Assembly (NCBI GenBank): GCA_945905765.1
Contig: CAMDPZ010000007.1
Location: 1-51,838, forward strand
Reading direction: 5' to 3'
Origin: Nitrospira lenta
GTDB taxonomy: Bacteria > Nitrospirota > Nitrospiria > Nitrospirales > Nitrospiraceae
Length of the DNA stretch: 51,838 nt
Below are positions 16,591-24,614 of this stretch, one piece after another. Numbering within the stretch: position 1 is the stretch's first letter; each line of letters starts with the position of its first letter. Both the position numbers and the translations under genes were made by a program. Under the pieces are notes generated by a model. The model was not told where the DNA came from. It searched no databases and worked only from the letters and a program-made list of their open reading frames with translations.

Positions 16591-16669
16591 GTTCGGGGCT
16601 CTCGTCTTAGTCCCCTTTCCCTTCACGGATCAATCAGCAGTCAAACGTCGGCCTGCCGTCAGCCCGTAG
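16577..16669 (+). pseudogene. Truncated PemK/MazF-like toxin
   Basis: The first 27 or so residues (MTSYKFGALVLVPFPFTDQ) match the start of PemK/MazF toxins that follow such antitoxins, but the frame stops after 30 codons within the conserved RRPAV segment. No continuation of a MazF fold is found in other frames; downstream only a 36-codon open stretch (16683-16793, ending EGFPEVVYVE) remains and is not recognised. The rest up to 17089 holds no gene. The toxin is therefore probably dead. Confidence 0.6.
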
Positions 16670-17089
16670 CGGCTCGTCGGAAATGCAGAATGCCCACGAC
16701 TCTCGACTCGCAACGGCAAAAGACCAGGCAGCCGAAGTAGCCACGGGTGACGTAGATCTGGAAGGATTTCCTGAAGTAGTTTACGTTGAGTAGGTGGCCA
16801 AGGCAGTTCTCTGTTCCAGCGTTAATATAGACTCCCAGGTGATTCTCTTAGCCATATGCAGCCTTCCAAGTGTGCTCATTTCGAGTGTCTCAATCTAGGG
16901 GGCAGTCCACACTTCATGCTTCTTGTTCTACTCGGCTTCTGACCAAAGCACATCTGAGCCTTGGCGGGGCAGGATTTGGATCGTGCGCGAGTGAGACGGG
17001 CTGAATTAGCCCAAGTATCGGCTTGCCTCCAGCCGGCAAGTTCTTCTTGTCATTGACCGCAACAGGCGCTTACGACATACTCCGCGCCA

Positions 17090-18790
17090 ATGCGTATCCA
17101 CACCGTCAAGACCCTGTTATCCCTAGTCGCATTTTATTTTTCCTGCGCTGATATAGCGCTACCCGCCAGCTTCGATTGCACTCAAACATCAAATAAAACT
17201 GAAGTAGCCATTTGCGGAGATGCTGAGGTGTCAAATCTTGATGACGTGGCTAGCAGTGAATACCAGGCTGCGAAAAAACGACTAGCCCAACCAGACGACC
17301 TTGTAGAAGAACAGCGCCAATGGCTGAGCGGAACTAGGAACGACTGTGACGGAGATTTAACATGTCTTCGTAGGGTTTACCGAGACAGAATAGATTTTCT
17401 TGAGTTTGTTGGAGACTTCAAGCCTGCGCCCGCTGCTGAAATCAATGTCGCCCCAGAAGCACCTACTCCTTCAACCTCTCGGGCCGATAATAGCCAGAAC
17501 TTGATTGAGCAACACTCAGAATCAACAACAGCAGCCGAGCAGCACCCACAACCAACAGCAGATGCTGTCAGCGGTAGACAGCCCGCGCAAAACGACACTG
17601 AGTCTAATATCCCTGTTGTAGGCACAGAAGAAAATAAGATGGGGGGATGGGTCGTTATTATACTTTCGTTTTTAGCGATATGCTTTGTGTGGAAAATGCT
17701 CATGGGAATGGGCCGGAAGTCCAAAATCCAGGCCAAGGAATCTGAGGAAAGAGCGGAAAGGCAGGCCAAGAAGGTCAGGCTCAGTAAGTACTTAGAGGGG
17801 GAGGCCGTTAATATAACGCTATCTGCGCTGGCATTGGAATATCTGAAAAATGGGCGCACAGGGAGCATTACGTCGCTTGGTCAATTGTCAGAAGCTCGGA
17901 TTGAGCAAGTAGACACTATACTTCGCGCGCTAAAAATCAATCCGCAGTTTGCGTTTATGGCAAATGCGGAATATTTGCCTATGATAGAAAAATGCAAATC
18001 AGAATTCTTGGAGATAGACATTAAGCCTGCACTTGCGAGGAGAATATTTAATTTTATCTTCAGTGAGTTTGCTCAAAGCATGAGCTTGACTGAAAACGAT
18101 AAGGCCATGTTGGACGATATCGTTCCCTACATTGATGAGAGTTTGCGCCCTGTACTGTTAAAGCGAAAGTCGCAAATGTCTAATATCACGGCAATAAGGG
18201 CGAGACAATTTGACAAGGCTAACTTCATCACCGAGAAATTAAGTGTCAAGCTGAATTCAGATGAAAGAGTTATCTTCCTGGAGCCGCAAATTAGTTTCTA
18301 TCATCTAGAAGAGATGGAGGTCGCAACAACTGATGGGCAGACATCAACTGCTGGGGTAACGTCAAGTTCTGGCACTATTGAATTGCAAACTCTTTCAGGG
18401 GGCCTGTCGCACAGTAGCTCATCTAGAGACAGCAATCATAAAGACACCAATAGCTTTGCTGCTTCTTACTCAGGATCCAGTGGAACCAGTTCTACCCAGG
18501 GAACCAGTTCTACCCAGGGAACCTTTGGGTCGAAAACTACGACGATCAAGCAGGATCATTTACAAGAAGTCGAGAGTGGCGATTTAATCGTAACGACGCA
18601 GAGGGTATGGTTTGTTGGTCCCAATCGAGTACTCAATATAAAATTCTCTGATATTCTGCGGCATAAAGTCCTTGATGATGGGGTATTGATTAACAAGGAT
18701 GGCGAGCAAAAGCCGCTAGTTTTTAAATCGCAAACTCTGGATGCCTGGTATTTTGATGTAAGCGTGCGCGCCGGCTCTTTCATTAATTAG
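17090..18790 (+). CDS. AT-rich island membrane protein: LprI-like domain, TM helix, PH-like cytoplasmic domain
   Basis: 566 residues. A signal peptide (about 1-26) is followed by an LprI/DUF1311-like domain (about 28-105) with paired cysteines C30-C42 and C86-C92 and the EEQRQWLSGTRNDC motif; relatives inhibit lysozyme. A Pro/Ser/Thr/Gln-rich linker leads to a single membrane helix at about 184-206. The cytoplasmic part starts with a charged helical stretch, has a helical domain (about 230-360), a Ser/Gly/Thr low-complexity segment with an 18-bp tandem repeat, and a C-terminal PH-like region (GDLIVTTQRVWFVGPNRV). Base composition is clearly AT-richer than the chromosome, indicating transfer. 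Function is unknown; envelope sensing is a guess. Confidence 0.75.
   Translation: MRIHTVKTLLSLVAFYFSCADIALPASFDCTQTSNKTEVAICGDAEVSNLDDVASSEYQAAKKRLAQPDDLVEEQRQWLSGTRNDCDGDLTCLRRVYRDRIDFLEFVGDFKPAPAAEINVAPEAPTPSTSRADNSQNLIEQHSESTTAAEQHPQPTADAVSGRQPAQNDTESNIPVVGTEENKMGGWVVIILSFLAICFVWKMLMGMGRKSKIQAKESEERAERQAKKVRLSKYLEGEAVNITLSALALEYLKNGRTGSITSLGQLSEARIEQVDTILRALKINPQFAFMANAEYLPMIEKCKSEFLEIDIKPALARRIFNFIFSEFAQSMSLTENDKAMLDDIVPYIDESLRPVLLKRKSQMSNITAIRARQFDKANFITEKLSVKLNSDERVIFLEPQISFYHLEEMEVATTDGQTSTAGVTSSSGTIELQTLSGGLSHSSSSRDSNHKDTNSFAASYSGSSGTSSTQGTSSTQGTFGSKTTTIKQDHLQEVESGDLIVTTQRVWFVGPNRVLNIKFSDILRHKVLDDGVLINKDGEQKPLVFKSQTLDAWYFDVSVRAGSFIN
18482..18523 (+). repeat. 18-bp tandem repeat inside the island membrane-protein gene
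   Basis: Two full copies and a partial third copy of GGAACCAGTTCTACCCAG encode GTSSTQ-GTSSTQ-GT in the low-complexity linker. In-frame repeat number can vary without disrupting the gene. Confidence 0.85.
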
Positions 18791-18933
18791 AAACGTGTGG
18801 GCTGCTGTCGATTTAGTTGACATCAACCTGCACTAACTTAGCTTTACCGCCTCAACTTTGAACTCTCGCGTAAACTTGCGTCGCTCCATGGCCCACCTCG
18901 GTTTCCTTCATGCACCTAACTCGGTGTCTTTGA

Positions 18934-19044
18934 AGCCGGCAGCAGCACAACAAAGAGAAACAAAGAGACGAACGGCTAGATGCCTTAGAAGCAAAGGGGA
19001 TTGCCGCTCCCAGCAAGGACTTCGGTAATCCCCCCGTATTGTGA
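18934..19044 (+). pseudogene. C-terminal remnant of an unidentified gene
   Basis: A 36-codon frame directly after a stop reads with coding character (EKQRDERLDALEAKGIAAPS then KDFGNPPVL), a charged helix with a typical protein tail, but has no start codon. A second short frame (19063-19143, MSLTSFYGIIKRYPGAVVYV) follows. These fill the 356-bp gap 18791-19146, which is otherwise empty, and suggest decayed cargo genes. Family not identified. Confidence 0.35.
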
Positions 19045-19146
19045 TCCCACGGCAAGTATTCAATGTCATTGACATCGTTCTACGGAATCATCAAGCGCTA
19101 TCCGGGAGCGGTGGTGTATGTGACCCTTGAGGCTGAAATGTAATGT

Positions 19147-19653
19147 TCAGGCTCGATCAATGAGTAATTTCTCAATACTGTCCCACCTATTTTTATATTG
19201 AGCAACATTCCATCCAGCATTAGAAGCTTTTGGGGACAGGTCAATAATGCGCATCGTGGTTTCATTGTGTTGTTGGTTATTTTTACCTGGCGTTGCCAGC
19301 CATTTGCCATGGCCTTCTTTAACGTTTTTCGCAACATCAGGCGAAGGAATTATGTAGTACTCAAACGAATCTTTGCTTTTTGATGTGGGTATTCCTGCAA
19401 GCACCCAGATGAAATTCTTCCCATAGTCAATTTCCGCCTTCTTTCCTACGGCAACTTTTTTATGTCCTGGCTCATATGTTTTAACCTGAATATGTACAAA
19501 CTTTGTACCTCCCAAATTACTACAGAGAATATCTGTAGTAGGGGCATTACCCATAGTTACTACTGCAATTAAGCCGCGCCTACATAATTCCCCCGCAACA
19601 AAGAATTGCGCCGCACTGCCTCTGGAGTTTTTATTTTTCGTATCCGTAGACAT
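19147..19653 (-). CDS. Putative PD-(D/E)XK-fold protein
   Basis: 168 residues, not assigned to a named family. The N-terminal half has the restriction-endonuclease-like pattern: E22 in a helix (FFVAGELCRRG), D41 after a strand break (PTTDIL) and Q56-x-K58 in HIQVKTYE, i.e. E...D...QxK. The rest is lysine-rich with a mixed alpha/beta pattern and an aromatic tail. It could be a nuclease or a substrate-binding relative without catalysis. The gene is AT-rich like its neighbour and the only intact gene near the distal end of the island. Confidence 0.6.
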   Translation of the reverse strand: MSTDTKNKNSRGSAAQFFVAGELCRRGLIAVVTMGNAPTTDILCSNLGGTKFVHIQVKTYEPGHKKVAVGKKAEIDYGKNFIWVLAGIPTSKSKDSFEYYIIPSPDVAKNVKEGHGKWLATPGKNNQQHNETTMRIIDLSPKASNAGWNVAQYKNRWDSIEKLLIDRA

Positions 19654-20110
19654 ATTATTTTAATTTCTCCATCCGAGTTACTTGGGCAAGAATCCTTCTG
19701 TGAGGGGCTCTATTCTGGACAGTCTCTGCCGAGTGAAGGGGGGAATCAAGAGAGGGGGTACATGTCCCCCGTTGGGTTCCCTTTCTTTGGCCCCGCCATC
19801 GACGATAGGCCCCCCGGCCTCGATCCCCCAGGAATGGGCCAAGCTTTTTCTGGCACGCGCCACTGTCAAGTAACTGTCAGGCAGGGTTGCAGGAACGTCG
19901 GAGATGCCGAGGGGCACCAGTCCCATTCTTACTGCTTCAATCTCTCTTATCGGCTTGAGGCGTTCTGAGAGACTGCGACGTATGCGGGATTAGGAACGAG
20001 CCTTTTCCAGCATACGCTTTAAGCCCTGGTGTTTAAGTCGTGCCCCTTTCTGACTTGAAGTAAATGCTCGAATGTACTGAAAATATGGGCGAAGTCGTAG
20101 TCGTGTTAAT
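19654..20110. other. Gene-free distal end of the island
   Basis: 457 bp before attR. Open frames here (82 codons minus, 120 codons plus) lack recognisable domains and ribosome binding sites and are probably chance. Visible structure: GGGGG-TACATGT-CCCCC near 19757 and a distant CGTATGC/GCATACG pair near 19980-20015, which could be arm-type recombinase sites. Confidence 0.4.
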
Positions 20111-20142
20111 ACACGGGTTCAAATCCCGTTGGGACCACCACA
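20111..20142 (+). repeat. attR: second copy of the 32-bp tRNA-Glu end
   Basis: Perfect copy of bases 12988-13019, containing T arm, acceptor 3' strand and CCA but no other tRNA part, so it is not a functional tRNA. It marks the right end of the island; base composition returns to chromosomal style after it. Confidence 0.9.
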
Positions 20143-20237
20143 CCATGCTCGCCAGGCTTATACTCACATCAGGACGATCCCTTCGCTGCAGGCGTTGCTC
20201 GCCGGCTTTTCTCGTCGCGTCTTGCGCGGCAACTTCG

Positions 20238-20267
20238 TTGACGCCTCTATTGCCGGTTGTGTATGTT
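20238..20267 (+). promoter_or_regulatory. Candidate promoter of the deoxyhypusine-synthase-like gene
   Basis: TTGACG, an 18-bp gap and TATGTT, followed by about 50 bp of leader. It lies between attR and the gene, so expression does not depend on the island. Confidence 0.5.
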
Positions 20268-20322
20268 GTGCGTAACGAATGTGCCGTGCTGCTGTTCACT
20301 TCTATGGTAGGTAGACTCTCCT

Positions 20323-21429
20323 ATGGCTGCACGTGAATTCCGTGATGGGGCGCAAGATGGGCTCGAGGCGCTTGAGCCTCTCGATCCGGACCAGATCGCC
20401 TCGTTCGATGGTCTGTTGACTGCCATGCGCAAGACCGCTTTCGGGGGCCGCCGCTTGGGCGAGGCCTACGAAGTGCTGTGGGCGATGATCGAGGATCCGG
20501 ATTGCTTTGTCGTGTTGACGCTGTCCGGGGCGATGACCATTGCCAAGATGGGCAAGATCATCAGCTCGATGATCGACCATGGGATGGTGCAAGCGGTCGT
20601 CTCGACCGGCGCCTTGATCGCGCATGGGCTGAGCGAGTCGGTCGGCAAGACCCATTATCGGCATCACCCGTCCATGTCAGATGAAGAGTTGTTCCAAAAG
20701 GGCTACAACCGGGTATATGACACGCTGGAAATGGAATCCAACCTGAACTACGTGGAGCAGGTCGTGTCCCAGACGATGAAGCGGGTCAAGCCTGAGCAGA
20801 CCCTCTCCTCCGAGATTCTGACCCGTGAACTGGGTCAGACGCTTGCGGAAGAATATGAGGGGGCTGGTATTCTTAAAAGCGCCTACCTGAAAAAAGTCCC
20901 GGTCTTCATTCCTGCCTTTACCGATTCCGAGATGGGGCTGGATGTCGGAACCTGGGCGATGGGGCGGGAGCTCGATCGGGCCCGTGCACAGCTTCAAGGG
21001 GGGAGCGACCTTGATGTGTTGCGGGCGATTCATTGCGCCTATCCCTCGTTCAATCCCTATCTCGATCTCAATAGTTACGCGAGCCACATCGTGTCGGCCA
21101 AGAAGCTGGGGATCTTTACGATCGGCGGGGGCGTCCCGCGCAATTGGGCGCAACAAGTCGGCCCCTATATCGAGATCAGCAATTCACGGCTCGGCCTCAA
21201 TGTGCAGCCGCCTCGATTCCAGTACGGTGTGCGCATCTGCCCGGAACCGGATTATTGGGGCGGATTGAGCGGCTGTACCTACCAGGAAGGTATTTCGTGG
21301 GGAAAGTTTGTGCCGCCTGAAGAAGGCGGGCGCTTTGCGGAAGTCTTGAGCGATGCCACGGTCGTCTGGCCTCTTCTCATGGTCGGATTGCTGGAGCGCG
21401 CCAAAGCGAAGCGCGCGGCCCGCCCATGA
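20323..21429 (+). CDS. Deoxyhypusine synthase-like protein (possible homospermidine/aminobutyl transferase)
   Basis: 368 residues of the deoxyhypusine synthase fold, an NAD-dependent enzyme moving an aminobutyl group from spermidine to a lysine or amine. Seen: the TLSGAMTIAKMGKII and VVSTGALIAHGL nucleotide-binding region, FTIGGGVPRNW, and K328 in QEGISWGKF, equivalent to the catalytic lysine (K329) of the human enzyme. Bacteria lack eIF5A, and some bacterial and plant relatives make homospermidine from putrescine, which suits the arginine decarboxylase and agmatinase genes 3-4 kb downstream. Its stop overlaps the next gene's start, so it leads an operon. Confidence 0.85.
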   Translation: MAAREFRDGAQDGLEALEPLDPDQIASFDGLLTAMRKTAFGGRRLGEAYEVLWAMIEDPDCFVVLTLSGAMTIAKMGKIISSMIDHGMVQAVVSTGALIAHGLSESVGKTHYRHHPSMSDEELFQKGYNRVYDTLEMESNLNYVEQVVSQTMKRVKPEQTLSSEILTRELGQTLAEEYEGAGILKSAYLKKVPVFIPAFTDSEMGLDVGTWAMGRELDRARAQLQGGSDLDVLRAIHCAYPSFNPYLDLNSYASHIVSAKKLGIFTIGGGVPRNWAQQVGPYIEISNSRLGLNVQPPRFQYGVRICPEPDYWGGLSGCTYQEGISWGKFVPPEEGGRFAEVLSDATVVWPLLMVGLLERAKAKRAARP

Positions 21430-22130
21430 TGATGGCGCGCCTGTTTTGCACAATGGCGGCGTTGGTGCTGGCCCTCGTGCCATTGACGCAGGCAAGCGCC
21501 GGGTCGATCATAGACGACGGCCGCATCAGGGGACGGGTAGATGCGCCGCTGACCCTGATCGAATATTCCGATTTTACGTGCGGGTACTGCGTCAAGTTTT
21601 TCAAAGAGACGTTGCCCCGGTTGCAGGCTAAATATATCGAGACGGGCAAAGTGCGGTTTGTGTATCGGGATTATCCAAGGGCAGACCAGGGAGTTGCCGT
21701 TGAAGCGGCAGTGGCGGCACGTTGCGCCGGAGCGCAGGGCCGGTATTGGCCGATGCATGATCGGCTCTTCAGCGGCGGCGGCCGGTTAGATTCTGGATCG
21801 TTCAAGGGCTATGCAAAGTCGATGGGCTTGGATCAGGCGGCTTTTGCCAAGTGTTTCGACGAGCGCCAACATCTGGAAGCTATTTTTCAGGATCGTCAAG
21901 AAGCGAACCGGTGGGGGTTTCATGGCACTCCCGGCTTTATTCTGATCCGGACGGTCGGGGGACCAACGGAAAAAGAGCCGGCCATCGCGATTCCAGGCGC
22001 ATTTCCGTTCGAAGAGTTTGCCGAAGAGATTGATCGCATGTTGGCCACGGCTCCGCGTTCCCAGGGAGCTCCCACGGAGCCTTCCGGGCCGACGGCGGTG
22101 GCGCAGAACAGTCAGTCCACCATTCATTAA
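21426..22130 (+). CDS. Exported DsbA/thioredoxin-fold oxidoreductase
   Basis: 234 residues with a signal peptide (about 1-25) and a thioredoxin fold of the DsbA/BdbD type: CGYC at 52-55 after LIEYSDFT, and the cis-proline region GTPGFIL. The helical insertion between (about 75-150) is typical of DsbA. It would act in the cell envelope on disulfide formation or isomerisation. A Pro/Ser/Thr-rich tail ends the protein. Three ATG codons in a row occur at the start; the first overlaps the upstream stop by four bases. The reason for its pairing with the deoxyhypusine-synthase-like gene is unclear. Confidence 0.85.
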   Translation: MMMARLFCTMAALVLALVPLTQASAGSIIDDGRIRGRVDAPLTLIEYSDFTCGYCVKFFKETLPRLQAKYIETGKVRFVYRDYPRADQGVAVEAAVAARCAGAQGRYWPMHDRLFSGGGRLDSGSFKGYAKSMGLDQAAFAKCFDERQHLEAIFQDRQEANRWGFHGTPGFILIRTVGGPTEKEPAIAIPGAFPFEEFAEEIDRMLATAPRSQGAPTEPSGPTAVAQNSQSTIH

Positions 22131-22140
22131 GGATCACCCT

Positions 22141-22410
22141 ATGTCTGCCACACAATCGTTCTGGTCCGTTTCGCAGCGCGCAGGGGAGCCTGCCTACAGA
22201 GTTTGCATGTCTTGTCTGTCGGAAGTGTTCTATCTCAAGGTGCCCATGCCGGATTGTCCGACCTGCCATGGCGTCTCGACCTATGAGGCCTTCACGCTCG
22301 AAGCGATTCGTGACTGGGGGACAGAGGACCTGATTGCCAAGGCCGGTATCGCCCAGCAAGAGGCCAGCCTTGAGCCGGTCCCTGCAGCATCGGTCAAGTC
22401 CGCCGACTAA
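22141..22410 (+). CDS. Small zinc-ribbon protein
   Basis: 89 residues with CxxC pairs at C22/C25 and C39/C42, a rubredoxin-like or zinc-ribbon knuckle, followed by a helical acidic tail. The function is not recognised. It starts 10 bp after the DsbA-like gene and is followed by the aldehyde dehydrogenase, so it is in the same operon. A longer frame upstream only overlaps the DsbA-like gene. Confidence 0.65.
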   Translation: MSATQSFWSVSQRAGEPAYRVCMSCLSEVFYLKVPMPDCPTCHGVSTYEAFTLEAIRDWGTEDLIAKAGIAQQEASLEPVPAASVKSAD

Positions 22411-22437
22411 GGCTTCATCATCCGCGGGGCGTCTCTC

Positions 22438-23877
22438 GTGCAAGACCCACGTCCATTTTTAATTGGAGGCCTGTGGCGGCAGGGGGAAACCTCTGTCCCT
22501 GTGAACAATCCCTTTACGGGGGAGCGGCTTGCTACGGTCTCCTACGCCAGTTCTTCCGACGCAGAGGCTGCGACCCAATCGACGGTTGCTGCCGCTGCCG
22601 TGATGGGAGCCCTGCCGTCCCATGCCCGCTATCAGCTATTGCAAAAGATCGCCAGTGCGATCCACGATCGGCGCGAGGAATTCGCCCGTCTGATGATGGC
22701 GGAAGCCGGCAAGCCGATCGCCGACGCGAAGCGGGAAGTCAGCCGGGCCGTCCAGACCTTTACCATTGCGGCAGAGGAAGCGAAGCGCATTCCCGGCGAG
22801 GTCATTCCTCTCGATTGGACGCCGGGGACTGATTCTCATCTCGGGATTCTCCGGCGGGTTCCGATCGGTCCTGTGCTCGGGATCACACCCTTTAACTTTC
22901 CGCTGAATCTTGTCGCGCATAAGGTCGCTCCGGCCCTGGCTGCGGGCAATGCCATCCTCATCAAACCTGCGCCACAGACGCCTCTGACTGCGCTTCTCCT
23001 GGGCGAAGTGGCGCTGGAGGCAGGGCTTCCGCCAGGCGCGCTCAATATCCTGCCCTGCGACAATACAGTGGCGGAGCAGCTCGTCGTCGACCCCCGCTTT
23101 AAGCTTCTGAGCTTTACCGGCAGCGCTCCTGTCGGATGGATGTTGAAGGCCAAGTGCGGGAAGAAAAAAGTGGTGCTGGAGCTGGGTGGGAATGCCGGTG
23201 TGATCGTGGAGCCTGATGCCGATCTGGAGTTTGCGGCGCAGCGCTGCGCCGCGGGCGGGTTCGGCTATGCCGGTCAGACCTGTATTTCCGTGCAGCGAAT
23301 TTTCGTCCATCATTCTATCGCCGCCCTCTTTACCGAGACATTGCTCGCGCAGGTCGCGCGGCTGAAGGCCGGGGATCCTAGCGATGAGGCGACGGTCGTC
23401 GGCCCCTTGATCGATCAGGCCGCTGCTCAGCGTGTGGAGGCCTGGGTCGGGGAAGCGGTCTCGCAGGGGGCGTCGGTGCTCCTGGGGGGCAGGCGCCGGG
23501 GCTCGGTCATGGAGGCCACGGTGCTCTCGCAGGTCACGCCGGCGATGAAGGTCTCGTGCCAGGAAGTGTTCGGGCCGGTGGTGACGGTGACGCCCTATCG
23601 CCATTTCAACGAAGCGATTGCGGCGTTGAACCAGTCCGACTACGGGCTGCAAGCCGGGGTCTTTACGCAGGATGTGAATGCCATTTTCCATGCCTTTCGG
23701 CAGCTTGAGGTCGGGGCGGTGCTGGCGAACGAGATCCCGACCTTTCGGGCGGACCACATGCCTTATGGGGGCGTGAAGGACTCGGGGATCGGGCGCGAAG
23801 GGGTTCAGGCGGCGATGGAGGATATGACGGAGCCTCGCATGCTGGTGTTGAACCTAAAGCCTCCGGCGGGGGCCTAA
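22438..23877 (+). CDS. Aldehyde dehydrogenase (NAD(P)-dependent)
   Basis: 479-residue aldehyde dehydrogenase oxidising an aldehyde to its acid. Catalytic residues are N152 (PFNFPLN), E248 (LELGG) and the nucleophile C282 (GYAGQTCISVQ); the C-terminal EVFGPVV and MPYGGVKDSGIGREG motifs are present. It resembles the lactaldehyde/succinate-semialdehyde/GAPN-like group more than betaine aldehyde dehydrogenases, but the substrate is undecided; oxidation of an aminoaldehyde from polyamine breakdown is possible given its neighbours. Start codon is GTG. A hairpin follows directly. Confidence 0.88.
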   Translation: MQDPRPFLIGGLWRQGETSVPVNNPFTGERLATVSYASSSDAEAATQSTVAAAAVMGALPSHARYQLLQKIASAIHDRREEFARLMMAEAGKPIADAKREVSRAVQTFTIAAEEAKRIPGEVIPLDWTPGTDSHLGILRRVPIGPVLGITPFNFPLNLVAHKVAPALAAGNAILIKPAPQTPLTALLLGEVALEAGLPPGALNILPCDNTVAEQLVVDPRFKLLSFTGSAPVGWMLKAKCGKKKVVLELGGNAGVIVEPDADLEFAAQRCAAGGFGYAGQTCISVQRIFVHHSIAALFTETLLAQVARLKAGDPSDEATVVGPLIDQAAAQRVEAWVGEAVSQGASVLLGGRRRGSVMEATVLSQVTPAMKVSCQEVFGPVVTVTPYRHFNEAIAALNQSDYGLQAGVFTQDVNAIFHAFRQLEVGAVLANEIPTFRADHMPYGGVKDSGIGREGVQAAMEDMTEPRMLVLNLKPPAGA

Positions 23878-23884
23878 ATAAAAA

Positions 23885-23911
23885 AACGCCGCGGGATATT
23901 GCGAAGCGGCG
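23885..23911 (+). terminator. Hairpin terminator after the aldehyde dehydrogenase
   Basis: ACGCCGC and GCGGCGT form a 7-bp stem, preceded by an A-rich run and followed by a modest T-rich stretch (CAATTCTT). It separates the dhs-like operon from the arginine decarboxylase operon. Confidence 0.6.
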
Positions 23912-23929
23912 TCAATTCTTGGTAGAACA

Positions 23930-24024
23930 GCCACCCTGCATGTGCAGGAAGGTCTGAGAGCCGTATGTCAGCTAACGAGGCGTCCACCTAACCGGTTGGT
24001 CGGACGAAGTAAGGAGAAGAGACG
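23930..24024 (+). other. Possibly structured leader of the arginine decarboxylase gene
   Basis: The region between the terminator and pdaD contains CCTGCATGTGCAGG, able to form a hairpin, and further short complementary stretches (ACCTAACC/GGTTGGT) before the AAGGAG ribosome binding site. No known riboswitch class was recognised, including the guanidine classes. It could simply be a processed 5' untranslated region. Confidence 0.3.
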
Positions 24025-24591
24025 ATGGTACCTACGCAGATGTTTCTGACGCGAGGCGTTGGAGTCCACAAAGAAAAGCTGGCCTCCTTCGAGGAAGCCT
24101 TGCGTAGCGCCGGCGTCGCTTATTGCAACCTGGTCACGGTGTCGTCGATTCTCCCGCCGAATTGTAAAATCATCCCGCGCGCGCGCGGCGAGAAGTTATT
24201 GAATCCCGGTGAGATTACGTTCTGCGTGATGGCGCGTTCGGAAACGAATGAACGAAATCGCTTGATCTCCGCTTCGATCGGGTTGGCGGTTCCCACGGAT
24301 CGCCGCACCTACGGCTATCTGTCCGAGCACCATGCGCATGGTGAAACCGATGAAGAAACGGGTGAATATACGGAAGACTTGGCGGCGCAGATGCTGGCCA
24401 CGACGCTCGGCGTCGAGTTCGATCCGAATATCGCGTGGAAAGAACGGGAACAGGTCTTCAAGATGGCCGGTAAGATCGTTCGGACCCAAAACATCACGCA
24501 GTCTGCGGTCGGGAAGCCCAATCGCTGGACGACAGTCGTGGCGTTTGCCGTGTTCATCCCGGAAGAAAATATCCCGAAACGGCGTCGGTAG
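24025..24591 (+). CDS. pdaD: Pyruvoyl-dependent arginine decarboxylase
   Basis: Converts arginine to agmatine. The 188-residue proenzyme is expected to self-cleave between S40 and S41 ([11 protein letters not shown]), turning S41 into the pyruvoyl cofactor, as in archaeal PvlArg[11 protein letters not shown], the YGYLSEHHA segment and the AEEYAE-equivalent acidic stretch fit the family. AAGGAG precedes the ATG. The agmatinase-like gene starts 23 bp after its stop, so the pair forms a two-step route from arginine to putrescine. Confidence 0.93.
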   Translation: MVPTQMFLTRGVGVHKEKLASFEEALRSAGVAYCNLVTVSSILPPNCKIIPRARGEKLLNPGEITFCVMARSETNERNRLISASIGLAVPTDRRTYGYLSEHHAHGETDEETGEYTEDLAAQMLATTLGVEFDPNIAWKEREQVFKMAGKIVRTQNITQSAVGKPNRWTTVVAFAVFIPEENIPKRRR

Positions 24592-24614
24592 CCCTGCCAC
24601 GTGAGCATACGCCC

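Larger units (their letters stand above)
12988..20142. mobile_element. 7.1-kb genomic island integrated in tRNA-Glu
   Basis: Bounded by a perfect 32-bp direct repeat: the tRNA-Glu 3' end (12988-13019) and a copy at 20111-20142. A tyrosine integrase lies next to the tRNA and reads toward it, the usual arrangement for tRNA-targeted islands. Cargo: zinc-ribbon ORF, excisionase-like gene, repeat array, MazEF-like pair, degraded toxin-antitoxin remnants, an AT-rich membrane protein and a PD-(D/E)XK-like gene. No replication, conjugation or phage structural genes are seen, so any mobility beyond excision and integration would need helper functions. Confidence 0.9.

Noticed and set aside
19678-19926. 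82-codon frame on the minus strand at the island end
   Set aside because: No domain, no ribosome binding site, and a competing frame of similar length on the other strand; probably chance.
20111-20142. Second tRNA-Glu gene
   Set aside because: Only the 3' 30 bases of the tRNA are present; it is the attachment-site duplicate.
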